Positions 46,718 through 58,792 of a stretch of DNA of 64,000 nt are shown one piece after another. The stretch's first letter is position 1; the number at the start of each line of letters is the position of its first letter. The DNA lies in contig MU394107.1 of assembly GCA_022578605.1 (NCBI GenBank), forward strand, positions 227,944 to 291,943. Reading direction: 5' to 3'. Origin of the DNA: Camillea tinctor. Lineage: Eukaryota > Ascomycota > Sordariomycetes > Xylariales > Xylariaceae. The notes below the pieces were generated by a model. That model ran no database searches and had not been told where the DNA came from. It was given only the letters and a program-made list of their open reading frames with translations. The position numbers were made by a program, and so were the translations under genes.

Positions 46718-47572
46718 ATGACCAAACCCACCACTCCCACAACCACCCCCCCACCCCCCGTCCCCCATACCCTCATCTCCTTCCCCTCCCCACACATCCT
46801 CCTCGTCACCCTCAACCGCCCCGCGCAACTCAACGCCATCCCGCAACCCCAGCACTTCGCCCTCTCCCACCTCTGGGACTGGTTCGACGCCGAGCCTGCC
46901 CTGCGCGCCGCCATCCTCACCGGCTCCGGGCGCGCCTTCTGCGCCGGCGCCGACCTGAAAGAATGGGACACCATCAACGCCGACGCCTCTCCCCCCAGCG
47001 GCGAAGAAGCGAAAGGCGGCAAGATCCCGCCCTCCGGCTTCGGCGGCCTGAGCAACCGCCCCGGCAAGAAACCCGTCATCGCCGCCGTCAACGGCTTGTG
47101 TCTCGGCGGCGGCATGGAGATGCTGCTCAACTGCGACATCGTCGTCGCGGCGCCCGCGGCGCAGTTCGCGCTCCCCGAGGTGCGCATCGGGGTCATCGCC
47201 GTGGCGGGCGGGCTGCCGCGGCTGGCGCATAGCGTGGGTCGCCAGAGGGCCATGGAGATGGCGCTCACGGGGAAGAGGTACGGCGCGCGGGAGATGCGCG
47301 AGTGGGGGCTGGTGAACGAAGTTGTGGGGGAAGGGGAGGTGGTGGAGGCCGCGCTGCGGTGGGCGGAGATGATTGTAAGGAACTCGCCGGATGCGGTGGT
47401 GGTTTCGCGGGAGGGCGTGAGGATGGCGTGGGAGGGCGTGGGGGCTGTGCAGGCGACGGAGTTGGTCAAGGAGGGCTGGTATAAGAGGATGGAGGGCGGG
47501 GAGAATATGAGAGAGGGGATTCGGAGTTTTGTGGAGAGGAGGAAGCCGGTTTGGAGGGATAGTAAGCTGTAG
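46718..47572 (+). CDS. Enoyl-CoA hydratase/isomerase family (crotonase fold)
   Basis: Single exon, 284 residues from ATG 46718. Crotonase-fold enzyme adding water to 2-enoyl-CoA. The oxyanion-hole segments are RAFCAGADLKEW (residues 72-83) and GGGMEML (130-136). Both catalytic glutamates of true hydratases are present: E134 in GGMEML and E154 in ALPEVRIG, 20 residues apart as in rat E144/E164. A Pro/Thr-rich start could include a weak targeting signal, but no clear mitochondrial presequence is seen, and no C-terminal SKL peroxisomal signal is present (it ends DSKL, close to but not a canonical PTS1; this could be a weak one). Likely acts in fatty-acid or branched-chain acid oxidation. The region is strongly GC-rich. 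No neighbouring pathway genes. Confidence 0.88.
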   Translation: MTKPTTPTTTPPPPVPHTLISFPSPHILLVTLNRPAQLNAIPQPQHFALSHLWDWFDAEPALRAAILTGSGRAFCAGADLKEWDTINADASPPSGEEAKGGKIPPSGFGGLSNRPGKKPVIAAVNGLCLGGGMEMLLNCDIVVAAPAAQFALPEVRIGVIAVAGGLPRLAHSVGRQRAMEMALTGKRYGAREMREWGLVNEVVGEGEVVEAALRWAEMIVRNSPDAVVVSREGVRMAWEGVGAVQATELVKEGWYKRMEGGENMREGIRSFVERRKPVWRDSKL

Positions 47573-48614
47573 AGGGAGAAAGGATAAGTTGGGTGGTGGA
47601 TTTTATGTGAGGCGGCGTTTGTTTTGTAGTGAGTGTATAGGAAGAGGAGTTGGTTCGTATAAATTGTTCACTGTTTTGGCACATGCTTGGTTATTGACGA
47701 TTGCTTCATGACTTTCACGGTTTAAACGGCATTTCACATACATCAGATGATGGGTAGCTCTCGGACATTTCGCGTGATCATGATGTGTAAGATGTAAGTA
47801 AATCAGTTTTTGAAACTATCCATATAGGTTACATATATATCACCCTCCTCTCTCTTAAGAACCGCCCCTTTTATTTGGCTCCGATTGGTACATAACTTAC
47901 ACTTTTCTCGTGATTACTACGAACTACGTTGTCTCGAACCTCCTTTACAGGAACTAGATATTTGAGGGTTCCCATCTCAATCTGAGATTGACCAGCTTCA
48001 CTTCCCCCCCCCGCCTTGGCATGGACAGACTACAAGGATGTCAGCAGCAGGACCCGGCCCTGTTGTTATTGCTTCATGCGGGGAGCCGTTGGGGTTGGTG
48101 TGGAGAAGAAACGACTTTGCGGAGTTATCTCGATCCCTCTCCGTCCCAATCCTTGAAACTTCCATCAATCACGAGGGCCGCTGAGATTAGTCCCAGAGGC
48201 ACAATTTCCGCGCCTGTCACCCTACATATTCGGACCCAGAAGGCTTGTATAAGGGCAAGCTTTCTACTAGCTAGCTGAGCCTCGCATCTCCTAATGTAGC
48301 TTCTATCCCCCCTTCCCCTCCTCCGTGACGGAACTTCATGATAGGTGGAAGCACTATCTTCAGCTGCATCTTGGAGCTGCAATCCCTTGTATGATGTTAT
48401 GAAATAGATATCCTAGGGACAACCATATTGGTTGGTCCCCTGATGATCTCAACGAGCCGGTATCCGGCATTGGGGTAGAACAGTAATGGACAGTCGAGGA
48501 AATAGACATATAAAGCTGAGCTTCTAGGTGTGTAGCTTGCCTATGTAGTTTTTCGAGTCTTTAGGGGAACATCGCTCTTTAGCTATCTGCTCGTACCAAT
48601 CGTATTTCGTCACA
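47573..48614. other. Intergenic spacer
   Basis: No gene seen. The last 110 bases carry the promoter of the polygalacturonase gene. Confidence 0.5.
48507..48516 (+). promoter_or_regulatory. Probable TATA box of the polygalacturonase gene
   Basis: ACATATAAAG lies about 100 bases before ATG 48615, suitable spacing for a fungal TATA element. Motif and position only. Confidence 0.45.
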
Positions 48615-50240
48615 ATGCGCTCCTCAAGCTTTTTATTTTTACTCCCTGCGCTTGCGGGCACTTTCGCTAGCCACATCGAACTGCCAGCCGGTGTCCCTCG
48701 GAGTATAAACGAGTTCCGCGAAAAGCATCCTCACAAGGGATCAACGGGATGTGGTGACGACAGACGAATTGTCAAGATTCGCTCGTCTCGTAACGACACT
48801 GATGATGTGGCCGATGATTTCCTGGCTGGCCTGAAGAAGGCGAATAATGGCGGCACACTCTATCTTCCCGAAGATGAGTTATTCGTCATTGGTAAACCAT
48901 TAGATCTAACGTTCTTGAACGATATACATGTTCACTGGGACGGCGAGGTCAGATTCACAAATGACACTCCGTACTGGCAAGCCAATGCTTTCCATCACCC
49001 ATTCCAGAACTCGATCATGTTCTGGAAGTGGGGAGGCAGCGACATCCAGATCCACGGTTCGGGCGTGCTCAACGGCAACGGTCAAAGGTGGTGGAATGAG
49101 TTTGCGGGTCTAGAAATTCTCGACCCGGACAACGAGTATCTGCGTCCGATCCTGTTCTACGCCGAGAATGCGACCAATCTCGCAATGGAGGGCATCCACG
49201 AGAAGGACTCTCCCTGCTGGACCAACTTCGTCGTGACATCACGGGGCGTGTCCTTCCGGGACGTAGCCTGCACGGCCGAGTCAAATAATGCGACAGCACT
49301 GCCCAAGAACACTGACTTTTTCGACTCACTCAATGTCGAGGACGTCACCGTCGAGCGCGTCTGGGTCAATATCGGTGATGACTGCTTTTCACCCAAGTCT
49401 AACGCGACGAACATACATGTGGATACCATGTACTGCAATGGTACACACGGTCAGTCCATGGGGTCTGTCGGCCAATACGCCGGTGAAATGAGTTTTATCC
49501 AGGACGTCGTTATCGAGAACGTATGGCTACTTAATGGGCAACACGGTGCTCGTTTAAAGACTTGGGCTGGTCCGGATGTAGGATACGGGTTCATCGATAA
49601 CATTACCTTCCGGTATGCTTCCTTTCTTATAGTCTGCTAAATCATAGAGCGCTTTACTAATATACTTGAAGGAATTTCTGGCAGGCAAATAACGAATATG
49701 CGGCTTTCCTCGACTCGTGTTATTTCAATGTAATACTCACCCTTCCCCTTTTTATTTTGAAAGTAGTACCGTTACATGCGCACAACAACATACCACGACA
49801 TCAAGGCGGGCTGCTCAACACAAGAGAAAAGAGGGAACTATTATGAAGAAAACACAAAGCTAACAATGCGACCCTAACAGATCGACACCGAGACGTGCGA
49901 GAAGTACCCTTCGCAAATGAACATTACCAATATCCTGTTCGAAAACTTCTCGGGTTATACCAGTGGAAAATATGGCACCGCGGTGGCGAGCCTAACCTGT
50001 TCGACGAACCCAGATGCTGTGTGCGAGAATATAACATTCAAGAACTTCAACATCACATCGCCGTGCGGCGGTACTAGCGGCAATGGCACAACCACTACCG
50101 CCACCCAGACGGTCATTATCTGCGACGGTATTAAGGGCGATATTGGCCTGCCTTGCGTGAGCGCCGACACGGCGGAGGCCAAGGCCGCGCTCGCGAACAC
50201 GTGCAAAGTTCCGCTGGCGACTATCAATCCCCCTTTTTAA
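48615..50240 (+). CDS. GH28 exopolygalacturonase, secreted
   Basis: Exons 48615-49612, 49672-49729 and 49881-50240; 471 residues. A signal peptide (MRSSSFLFLLPALAGTFAS) precedes the mature start. Right-handed beta-helix family hydrolysing galacturonan in pectin. The GH28 motifs are in order: N232-T-D234 (NTDFFDS), G254-D255-D256 (GDDCFSPKS), H278 in THGQSMGS and R313-L-K315. D234, D255 and D256 are the catalytic acids; H278, R313 and K315 bind substrate. NGTHGQSMGSVGQY and multiple N-glycosylation sites suit the exo-acting fungal subgroup. Both introns keep phase. The C-terminal cysteines (VCENI, SPCGG, CDGIK, LPCVS, NTCK) suggest several disulfides. It would be secreted for growth on plant material. 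Confidence 0.9.
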
Positions 50241-50472
50241 AGGAGTAATGGGCTGAGAAGTTCGTAGGACATTGAGGGTTTTTTCTTGTCATGATTATGA
50301 ATATAGCTATACCCAACGACGAGTATCCAAGACTCCTAGAGATTGTGAGTCAGTATTTAAGATAGGAATGAAATTATAGGAAATATATGGTTTGAGGCCG
50401 GGGGTATATTACTACTGTCTCACCACAACATACCCGTTGATTTGATTTGGGACGTTATCTTTTGAGAATATG

Positions 50473-50513
<41 letters not shown>

Positions 50514-50514
50514 G

Positions 50515-50569
<55 letters not shown>

Positions 50570-50650
50570 GANNNNNNNNNNGGGTGGGGTTATTTTTATA
50601 CTTTCTCAACAAAAAAAACCCTTTTTTTTTTTTTTGTATTTTTTTTTTTT

Positions 50651-50693
<43 letters not shown>
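50473..50693. other. Homopolymer tracts around an assembly gap
   Basis: Two long A runs, ten N at 50572-50581, then T and A runs. Probably a scaffold join through unresolved low-complexity sequence. Frames that read poly-Lys or poly-Phe here are artefacts. Confidence 0.9.
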
Positions 50694-50695
<2 letters not shown>

Positions 50696-51948
50696 CAAAA
50701 GGCCTTTTATACCTATCGTACAAATCTCTAACATTGTTGTGAAGTGCTCCGAACATCCTACGTCAGAAATACGCCAGCAGCACGTTGGCCCCTTTTCAAC
50801 CTTATCTTTAAGCGGCTACATAGCGCAGCATCTCAGATAGCGCTCTCTCTTCTAGATAATCATGGCTGCCACAAGCGGGTTCTAGATACCTCTCCTTTTC
50901 ACCTTCGGCATTGGCAGAGATGATTCTAGTTAGGAACATAGCAGGAGGAGCATTTCCATATGTCTACAATACCTAGTCCAGGCAGTGTATCGCAGTAGAT
51001 ACTAATTCTGAAACAGGCTTTTCGCTGAGCAAATCTACAAGCTACTCAGGAATGAGTAGGCTTCGAGCTTGTTAGGGTTCTTATCCCTTCCTCTTGTCCC
51101 CATTCCTTTCATCCTGTTTTACAAGGGAGAAGCGATTAGACGGCAAGTCCATGAGCAAGTTAGCAATTCAACTAGAATGAAGATGCACAGCATTAAAGTC
51201 CCAGTAAAATGTAAGGGTTGTTATAAGGTATCATTCTGTTCTGTAAATAAAACTGTTAAAATGGCAAGACCTGTTAAGCAATTTTTCAAAGTTATCTAAT
51301 ATGGGCGGATCCTTTCTTGTGGCCTCTGTTCAACGGACTTTGCCTAAATGGACAGCATCTAATTAGAATCTAACCCAATATGCGATCGACAAAGGGTTAA
51401 AGTTGAAGAATATCTCTAGATATTTACCAAGATTCTCGAAAATTTTGCATGTTGGTTAATAAATATTTAAAATATATTGTTAACTTAGTGGAATGATGTT
51501 GAGATTTATATATTAAACAGTAACACAGAACTATAAGAAACAAAAACTATGATCGTGACTATAACTTATTATTTAATCTACCAAATAAATAACATAACCT
51601 TAAATTAAGGAATCAGCCCTAATATACTTGGCGATAACCAATCAGATCAGAAGAGTTAATGACGAGACCGAGCCCATATATGCCATCTTAAACATATGAG
51701 ATCCTATCTACTTTACATACTACATTTCCTACTAAGGGATGTCCACCTTATCATATGTATTCCACATTTAGACCGGTTACGTTCCTACAAGGGTCCATAC
51801 ATAATTATCACCATGGAATTAATAATGCACAAAGGAGGAAAAGGACCCTGACGGGCTTCTCTTTGCGAAGTGATTATACGGCGCTGACCTAGGTAGCGAC
51901 AACCAGTTCCTCGACCAGGATCTCGACATCCTAGTAATCAGTGTGCCA

Positions 51949-52314
51949 TTAGCTACATAAACCAGACACACCATCTCGGAGAAGCAATTTGTGATCCTTA
52001 GCAAAAGGAAAAACTTCGTGCCGAACGTCGCGAGAGGCGGCCACACCAACCAAGAGGCACTTACACGAGCACTTGCGACCGGATAGGGTCGCAGTGCCGC
52101 GCTCGAGCTCGACGTCACCGAACCTGAGCCTCTCCCGAAAGACCACCCACTTTGAAAGGCGTGAAACCTTCTTACCACGTCTCATCCCGGCTGGAAGAGC
52201 CAGAAGCACTTTAATCGGCCCCTGGCTACTGTTGAGGGTAAACCCGGGCATTTGGTGGCGGGAAAGCCATTGATCAATGTGGTAAACCGAAAGTTGCACT
52301 ACTAGCTGATCCTA
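51949..52314 (-). pseudogene. Coding-like fragment of unknown origin
   Basis: Minus-strand open frame of about 120 codons, preceded by an acceptor-like CTTTAG before 52314. The composition is coding-like (GC-richer than its AT-rich surroundings). It contains KVLLALPAGMRRGKK and Arg-rich stretches. A continuation into 51930-51889 would need an intron of only 39 bases, shorter than usual. I recognise no family. It may be a remnant or chance. Confidence 0.3.
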
Positions 52315-52963
52315 AAGAGTTATTCCGTCGTATTGTAGACTAGACTTTCAAATAGACTATCGATCGGAACCTACTATACTCTGCACTTCGTATCACAAAC
52401 ATATTGTACTACTGGCTTAGATTTAGTATTACTTCCCTATTGGCGGGGAGCAGGTAGCCGTCTTATCTGCATCAGACTCCCGACGTACCGCAAAGATTCT
52501 CAGTGCCCTACCGATGATGCTCAGCGGGATCGTGTTTCACTACCGCCGGGGAGAGTAGCCACCCGTCGCGAAAGGCTGAATAGAGCCCTTTCGGGTTTTC
52601 GATGCGTAGCCGCGCCACGCAACAAATGAAGACTCAACAATTGAATACACTAGGTCAGGACTACCATATGATACCCCTCATCTTAGGTGGCGCCGGCGAG
52701 GCGAGGGAGGGTTACCAAGATTAGGAACATAAAGCATGAAGCTCGTTATCGTTGCAGATAGGTGCGAAATCCCTACCGAGGTTAGAACCATATGGACTTT
52801 CCCCATTGAGTGGTCAAGTAGACATGTAACTATCACACGATGTGAGGTTCGTCTAACCTGTCAGGGAAAATTTCACTTGCATGTGAGGCCGGGAGCACCA
52901 GTGTTCGAAACCCGCATAAGGGGATGCACAGTTGTTGTCTTGTACTAGTAGTAGATAGTGTTC

Positions 52964-52976
52964 AATATATAAAAAG
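52964..52976 (+). promoter_or_regulatory. Possible TATA box of the second MFS gene
   Basis: AATATATAAAAAG about 145 bases before ATG 53116. Motif and position only. Confidence 0.4.
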
Positions 52977-53115
52977 TGTTTCTGTGTCTTCCCTTAGCAT
53001 CTCGACTCAGACAATCCGGCAGGCAGATCTCTCTATCTCACATTTTCAACTTAAACAACTAGTTCCCTTGTACTCGCGACTCACCAGTACCAGCGTAGAG
53101 AAAATATCCGAAAAT

Positions 53116-55209
53116 ATGGACCAGCTGGATATCATCCCAGGCACCGACATCATCTATGCCAATGGCGAAGATGGGGACAACAGCAATGACCCGATCCTCA
53201 TCCCCCAGCCCACCGCTAACAGTGATGACCCGTTGGTAAGAAGTTTTATCTATATCCTATTATCCCTCCCTTAGTCCCGCAGCTTATCTAACTCTTGAGC
53301 GTGTAGAACTGGAGCAAGACTTGGAAGACGACCGTGATTGTGAACCAGTGCGTGTTCGTATTCGTCAGCATCCTGACCCCGCTAGCCGTCACGCCCATGA
53401 CACCGATCCTCGAGGCCGAGTTCCATAAGACGCTGCCGGAGGTGAATATGCTACTCGGTGCGGCGGCCATTACGCTGGGTTACGCCAACTTCCTCATTGT
53501 CCCCGCTGCCAACGTTTTCGGCCGGCGGCCTGTGATCATCGTCTGCGGCTTGGTCTGCATTCTGGCCAACGTCTGGCAGGCGCTCGTGACCTCGTTCCCG
53601 AGCTTCGTTGGCGCCCGCGTCGTTTCGGGACTTGGTGCTGCTGCAAACGAGAGTATCATGCCTATGGTCGTCGCCGACTTGCTGTTCCAGCATCAGAGGG
53701 GGAGCAGCATAGCGCTATACTTGTGAGTCGGTTATGGGGGCCTAGAAAATAAAAGAATAGTGTACTTACTATAGACCAGCTGGGCATACTTCCTTGGTCT
53801 CTTCATTGGTCCTATTATCGCTGGTGCTCTCGCAGCTAAGCTATCATGGAGATGGTTTGTATGTTTTCCAATACACCCCCTTTCCCCGAAGTTATACTGT
53901 CTTTAAAACTAGACTCATATAAACTAACACCTATGTCCAGTTTTGGGTCTGCACACTCCTACAGGGGGTAAGTCGCTCTACAATACAATAACCTACTCTT
54001 TTCCACTCTCGCTTTCATCGAAGAAAAGAGAATCCTAACCTCTCTTCTGACAAACCCTTCTCTCTCCTACACACAGGCTAGTTTCATATTCGTCCTCATC
54101 GCCCATCCTGAAACCAAATACAAACGCCCATCAGCACCTTCTACCAGTCCCTGTCCCAGTCCCACGACAGCCATAACTAGAGTCAACGCCAACGATAATA
54201 TTCTCATCTCCAACTCCGGGCCCCCATCCCCCAAACCCGAAGCTGAGCACCTCTCCAGCACCTCCTCATACCAAGCCCCCGCCCCACTCACAGCCCTCTC
54301 CCATTCCCACTCCTCCGGGCGTCCCAGCACTTGGCAATTCTCCCTCCTCCGGCTCCCCGAGAAACTCTCCCTCGCCTCGCTCCTGCGAGACATCATCGCC
54401 CCCTGGCGAATCCTGTTCTGCTTCCCGATCGTGACCTGGGCCGCTCTCGCGATGGGCTTCTCCGCCAACTCGCTCCTCACGCTGAACCTGACGCAAGAGC
54501 AAGTCTTCAGGACCCCGGCCTACGGGTTCGGGCCCGAGCAGATCGGATACGTGAACATCGCCTTCGCGGTCGGGGCGGGCATCGCGCTCGTGACGGCGGG
54601 GCCGTTCTCGGACATGGTAACGCTGCGCCGAGCGCGGCGCACCGGCGTGCTCGAGGCCGAGATGCGGCTCCCTGCGCTGATCCCCTACATATGCGCCAAT
54701 GTCGTCGGCATGGTGGTTGTGGCGGTGGGGTGCGAGCGCGGCTGGGCGTGGGAGGTTATTATCGTGCTCGGGTACACACTCGTCGGGATACAGGTCGTGG
54801 GTATCCCGACCATCGCCATTGCGTACGCCGTTGATTGCTACAAGACCCTGACTGGGGAGATCATGCTCGCGGCCACGATTGCGAGGAACACGTTCGGAGT
54901 AAGTTATAACAACATGCCTACTTACTTACCTATCCGGTTCACTATCTATATGGTTTACATGCGTATAACAAATGATTCTTTTTTCTCTCGATATAACATT
55001 TTATTATTATTAAACTGACATGTAATTCTGTCGTTGTATAGTTCGGTATGATATTTTTCTTCAATGACTGGGTGGCAAGCGATGGGTATCTAGGCCCGAT
55101 CCTAACGCTCATGGCATCTACGGTAGGAATTTGCATTATTGGGCTAGTTGTATTCATCCCGTTTGGAAAGCAATTCCGGCGGTGGACCAAGGACTATGAT
55201 CATTCATAG
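53116..55209 (+). CDS. MFS transporter, DPLNW type, six exons
   Basis: Exons 53116-53235, 53307-53722, 53780-53858, 53941-53967, 54077-54898 and 55042-55209; 543 residues. The first intron joins SDDPL to NWSKTWKTT, giving the DPLNW signature before TM1. Further features: VFGRRPVII (loop 2-3 motif), GARVVSGLGAAANES (TM4), WAYFLGLFIGPIIAG and WRW, then a long central loop (about residues 225-290, Ser/Pro-rich), and the second half with GFGPEQIGYVNIAFAVGAG and DCYKTLTGEIMLAATI. Introns 2-6 were set by frame and family pattern; the 27-base fourth exon makes the model fragile. Likely a plasma-membrane proton-coupled drug or metabolite transporter; the substrate is unknown. It sits between the GH28 and GH43 genes. 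Confidence 0.83.
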
Positions 55210-56435
55210 CACATTGTTTTCAAAAAACTACCTGTTTCTTATAATGAAGCTATCCTGGCAGCAGCCGCTTTCCTGAGGGGCTATTCCCTAGTACGGACCT
55301 TTCTCATTTCATACAAGAAACCTCTCCCTCCCATAGTCTTGAGCAGGACTACGCATCCGTTTCTGTCCTCTTCCACCCCCAACCCCCACCTACACCGATA
55401 TTATACATTAGCTGTACTTGGATTGAGCCTCAGCGCGGCATTAGGCTTTCCCAGAAATCTGCTATCTGTATACACACCATTATTACAGTCTGAGGAAATG
55501 GTCTTTTGTCTTGAGTTTCTTACTCAAACTACAAGTTGTGTATCACTACATCAAGGTCTCTATTGATGCCAAGCTCCTTGTTACGTCAGGATAACTCAGT
55601 AAGCCCTAGTTATTAGTTCTCCTTTTTGGGTTCATCATCTTTTTCCTTTTCTCTCTCTTTTACACACACACATACGCATATAGCACAATATATCATCGTG
55701 CCCAGTGCCCGGTGTGTCATAGGGGGTTATCCCCCACACTCCTAACCGACAATTTTTAGTGACGTCTATCCATGTGAGAAAGTATTCCTTGTTCATGAAG
55801 CATAAACCTGTAGGCTGAGTCTGTGTAGTGTTGCGTCTACTACTACTACCAACTAAATACCCCCCACACGCCAAGCGTCACAAATCGAGACATCTTAGAT
55901 ATGCGTGGGTAATGGTGTTGTTGAAAAAAAAATTTAGAGACACAACTAAAGAGCCCTTTTGCGTAAAAGACTCCCTTATATTGTTAAAATGAGGTTATGG
56001 GGTTGCTTGGTTAGGTGAACATCTATCTCTGGATAATGGGAGGAGCTGTACCTTGACAGATACCCCTTATCACCTATTTCGGCATATCTTGAGCTGGCCT
56101 TATACCACCAAAGAGAACGAAGCACTCAAGCTGCATCTCTGGTAGCAATTATATTCATAACTTTAGTGAATACCATGTGAAATAAAATAATCAACGAAAT
56201 TGATCTGCAATCTCGAGGGCACCTGATTGACTAGGTCATTTGCACTGATCAACCATAGCCGTAAGGCTCTTCTGCCCCCATTTTGGATCATACCTGTACA
56301 GCCTGTAAAATATTTGTGCTAGGCCAATTTATCTCTTAAATAGCCTACCAGCCCTATATATCCATTTTCATGATATCTTCTTGACCCTCAGCACGGCATG
56401 TTACAATGATCCTTAAATACTAAGTCATTGACACG
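55210..56435. other. Intergenic spacer
   Basis: AT-rich. No gene seen; frames such as 55635-55874 (minus) are isolated and unsupported. Confidence 0.5.
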
Positions 56436-57324
56436 ATGTCTCGCCAATCTATCTATCAAGACGTCCATGATGGCAACCATGATGACCTCGACAATCTGGA
56501 ACTCCAATCCTGACCAAGCGATCTCGTAACTGAATACTCAGGAGTATCTGATATTGTGCACGATAGTTTTGGTTCTAATACTCATCAAGCGGCGCCACCG
56601 GTCAAGATGAGTTCAAATAGCGATCTGGGAACCGCATACGACAGCAACTTGATCAATACAAAAGGATGGACACCCTTTTACTTGCGTAGGGGAACCCTTA
56701 TGTTCTTCATCTTTATCGAGGCTATGATAATAGCCGGACTGGTGTTGCTCTACGAATTCGACCAAAGGAAGAAAGACTTAGCTACCACTGATCATAGCAG
56801 GCACTACTTCTGGACTTACGGGCCAACAGCTAGTAAGTAGCGTCTCCATCAAATCAGATAATCGCGGATAATTTGCAACGAAAAGTTCTGTCCCTAGTTG
56901 CGGCATTCTGGTGTTAGGTGGAATACAGGTCTAGACAAATGGAACCCTGGAGATAGTTGGCACTACATCCAACTACAGCCTCTGACACCCTCCTACTGGA
57001 TTACGAATCTATGTTCCTACCGTATGCACTTTTCAAGTCCTTGAATAATCGACACTGGCCCGTTTTAACAGCAATATGTGTTTCTCTGCTGATCAAACTG
57101 TTAACATTGTTTTCAACCGGGTTACTAATAGTCTTCTTGCCGGTTCCCAGATGCTGAAGGAGATTCTTCCGGGGTCCGAGTTCATCACGAGCGATGCAGA
57201 ACTGGCTGAAACCGGTGTGTTCAAGGGGAGTTTGTTTAGCTTGGGGTGGTGGGGAGAGAATACGGAGACTTCGAGGTTCGGAATTGATGTTGGAAAATCG
57301 AGTTTCACGCTTGATGTCGAATGA
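56436..57324 (+). pseudogene. DUF3433-like membrane-protein pseudogene
   Basis: An interrupted frame starts at ATG 56436 (MSRQSIYQDV). The fragment GWTPFYLRRGTLMFF with the following hydrophobic segment matches the N-terminal membrane part of fungal DUF3433 proteins, and TLLLDYESMF with the following HWPVL part continues it. In-frame stops are TGA at 56511-56513, TAG at 56915-56917 and TAG at 56954-56956; the latter two look like CAG to TAG, as expected of repeat-induced point mutation at CpA. An intron near 56834-56895 is still recognisable. The C-terminal piece (GWWGENTETSRFGIDV) is out of frame with the middle and far too close, so most of the usual protein is deleted. It is not functional as read. 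Confidence 0.7.
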
Positions 57325-58792
57325 GTTGCATTATCGTTGCAACATGAGATTGAGAAAGGATGAGTGAACCGGACAATACTTCGTCTGTTGACGCCATATC
57401 CAACAGTATTGTCGACGTTGTGAGACGCGAATGATCATCATACAGGCAATAGTGGGTGATTCACTAAAATAATAACAATATTTTTTCAGGCTGAGAACCA
57501 ATCTAGGTACAGCCCTGAGGAAGAGAGAGGGCCATACTAGGGGCTAATCACCCAGTAGGCTGGCTGCTGCTGTAACAACAAAAACAACAACAATGGCCTT
57601 TGTATTATTCTAGGGACTTGGAAAGGGAAAGAAAAAAATCTACTGTTGTGGGGACCAGGGGAGCTAGACTTCACGATAGTAGGCACCGGGGTGCTTTTTC
57701 TAAGAGTTGGTCGCTGCTATAGAGATTAGAGATCAATACATTCCTTTGTGTTTCTTTCCATTTAATATGCCTTCCTTACAACTATTAAAGTATGATGGTT
57801 GGGTGTTGTAGACTAAAGGTTGGCATCGATCCCTTACAGCCTCATACAACTGAGGGCAGGGGGTCTCGTCCATCCCCTGCATACTATAAGAAAGGGGGGG
57901 GCCTTCTATGCAGCGAGAAAGGCCCGTCATAAGACCTAATCATTTAGTAGGATGGTTATTGTCATAATAATAATAATAATAACTAGGTTAAGTAAATAAT
58001 ACTTGTATTGTTACGAGGTTTGGAGGTTAGAACCCTTCAGTTAGGCAACTAGTGACTTTATAGTTTCTCTGTTGTCGACATTGGGCCGGCGAGAAACTTA
58101 CACTCCTAGCCATCGTATTTATGCAATCGACTTAATTCACTCAATGTCAGCGATGTGGTCATTCATTTTGCCAACTTTCTCCAACGATCGGCCACCAAAC
58201 AGTACGATGGTTGGGTGTCGCGGATCCGGGCTTGGTCCCTAGTCCCTCACAGCCTCATACTCCCGAGGGTAGGGGAATTCTCCTCCATCCTCAGTCTTCT
58301 ATTATTATGAAAGACAAGGGGACTAATAATCAGATGAGAGTTTATACTTATATATAACGCGTTGCTTTGCGAAACTCGTTTTATATACAAATCAGGTAAA
58401 CACTGCTTTATAGAGATTAAAAAAGAATAGAATTTACTTACCCCCTCTATGACGCTTATAAACACAATACTAGGTTAGGTACTTCCTAGCATCTTCTATG
58501 GGCTGGTGTCTCAGACCACGAGCACCTATCAACAGGGAATCAAAACAATACATTCTATGTATGTATGTATGTATGTACGTATGTTATCATGTATTCAACA
58601 AGACTATGATCTCTCCCAGCGTAGAACCTTTTCCTCCAAAACAGCACCATATATATATACAAAATTGTGAAAACGAGCGGCCGAAGAAAAAAAAAAACAA
58701 GAAGAAGCGGCCCTCAAAAATATTTACTCAAAAAAGGAAGGGGGAAAAAGGTAAATAAACATGCAAGAAATGTCTCAGAAAATCATTTCCCC
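57325..58792. other. Intergenic region with degenerate tandem repeats
   Basis: Contains roughly 400-base units described separately, an ATA/TAA run at 57964-57982 and a TATG run at 58556-58583. No gene seen. Confidence 0.5.
57535..58340. repeat. Degenerate tandem repeat, about 400-base unit
   Basis: CTAATCACCCAGTAGGCTGG at 57544 is echoed by CTAATCATTTAGTAGGATGG near 57937 and ACTAATAATCAGATG near 58320. GATGGTTGGGTGTTGTAGAC at 57792 matches GATGGTTGGGTGTCGCGGAT at 58205, each followed by CCCT-ACAGCCTCATAC and a GAGGGNAGGGG block. Spacing of about 400 in both series supports tandem units that have diverged strongly. Confidence 0.55.

Larger units (their letters stand above)
50241..53115. other. 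Intergenic region with assembly gap and AT-rich decayed DNA
   Basis: Homopolymer runs flank ten N at 50572-50581. A strongly AT-rich part (about 51170-51800) looks mutated or RIP-like. One coding-like frame on the minus strand (about 51949-52314) is treated separately. The right end carries the promoter of the second MFS gene. Confidence 0.45.

Noticed and set aside
46676..47469. Minus-strand frames opposite the enoyl-CoA hydratase
   Set aside because: GC-rich antisense shadows; the plus strand has both catalytic glutamates.
50412..50756. Poly-Phe / poly-Lys frames
   Set aside because: Homopolymer artefacts around an assembly gap.
52800..52920. tRNA-like stretch containing GTTCGAAACCC and GGTTCGTCT
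   Set aside because: B-box-like words are present but no matching A box and no acceptor stem could be paired by eye.
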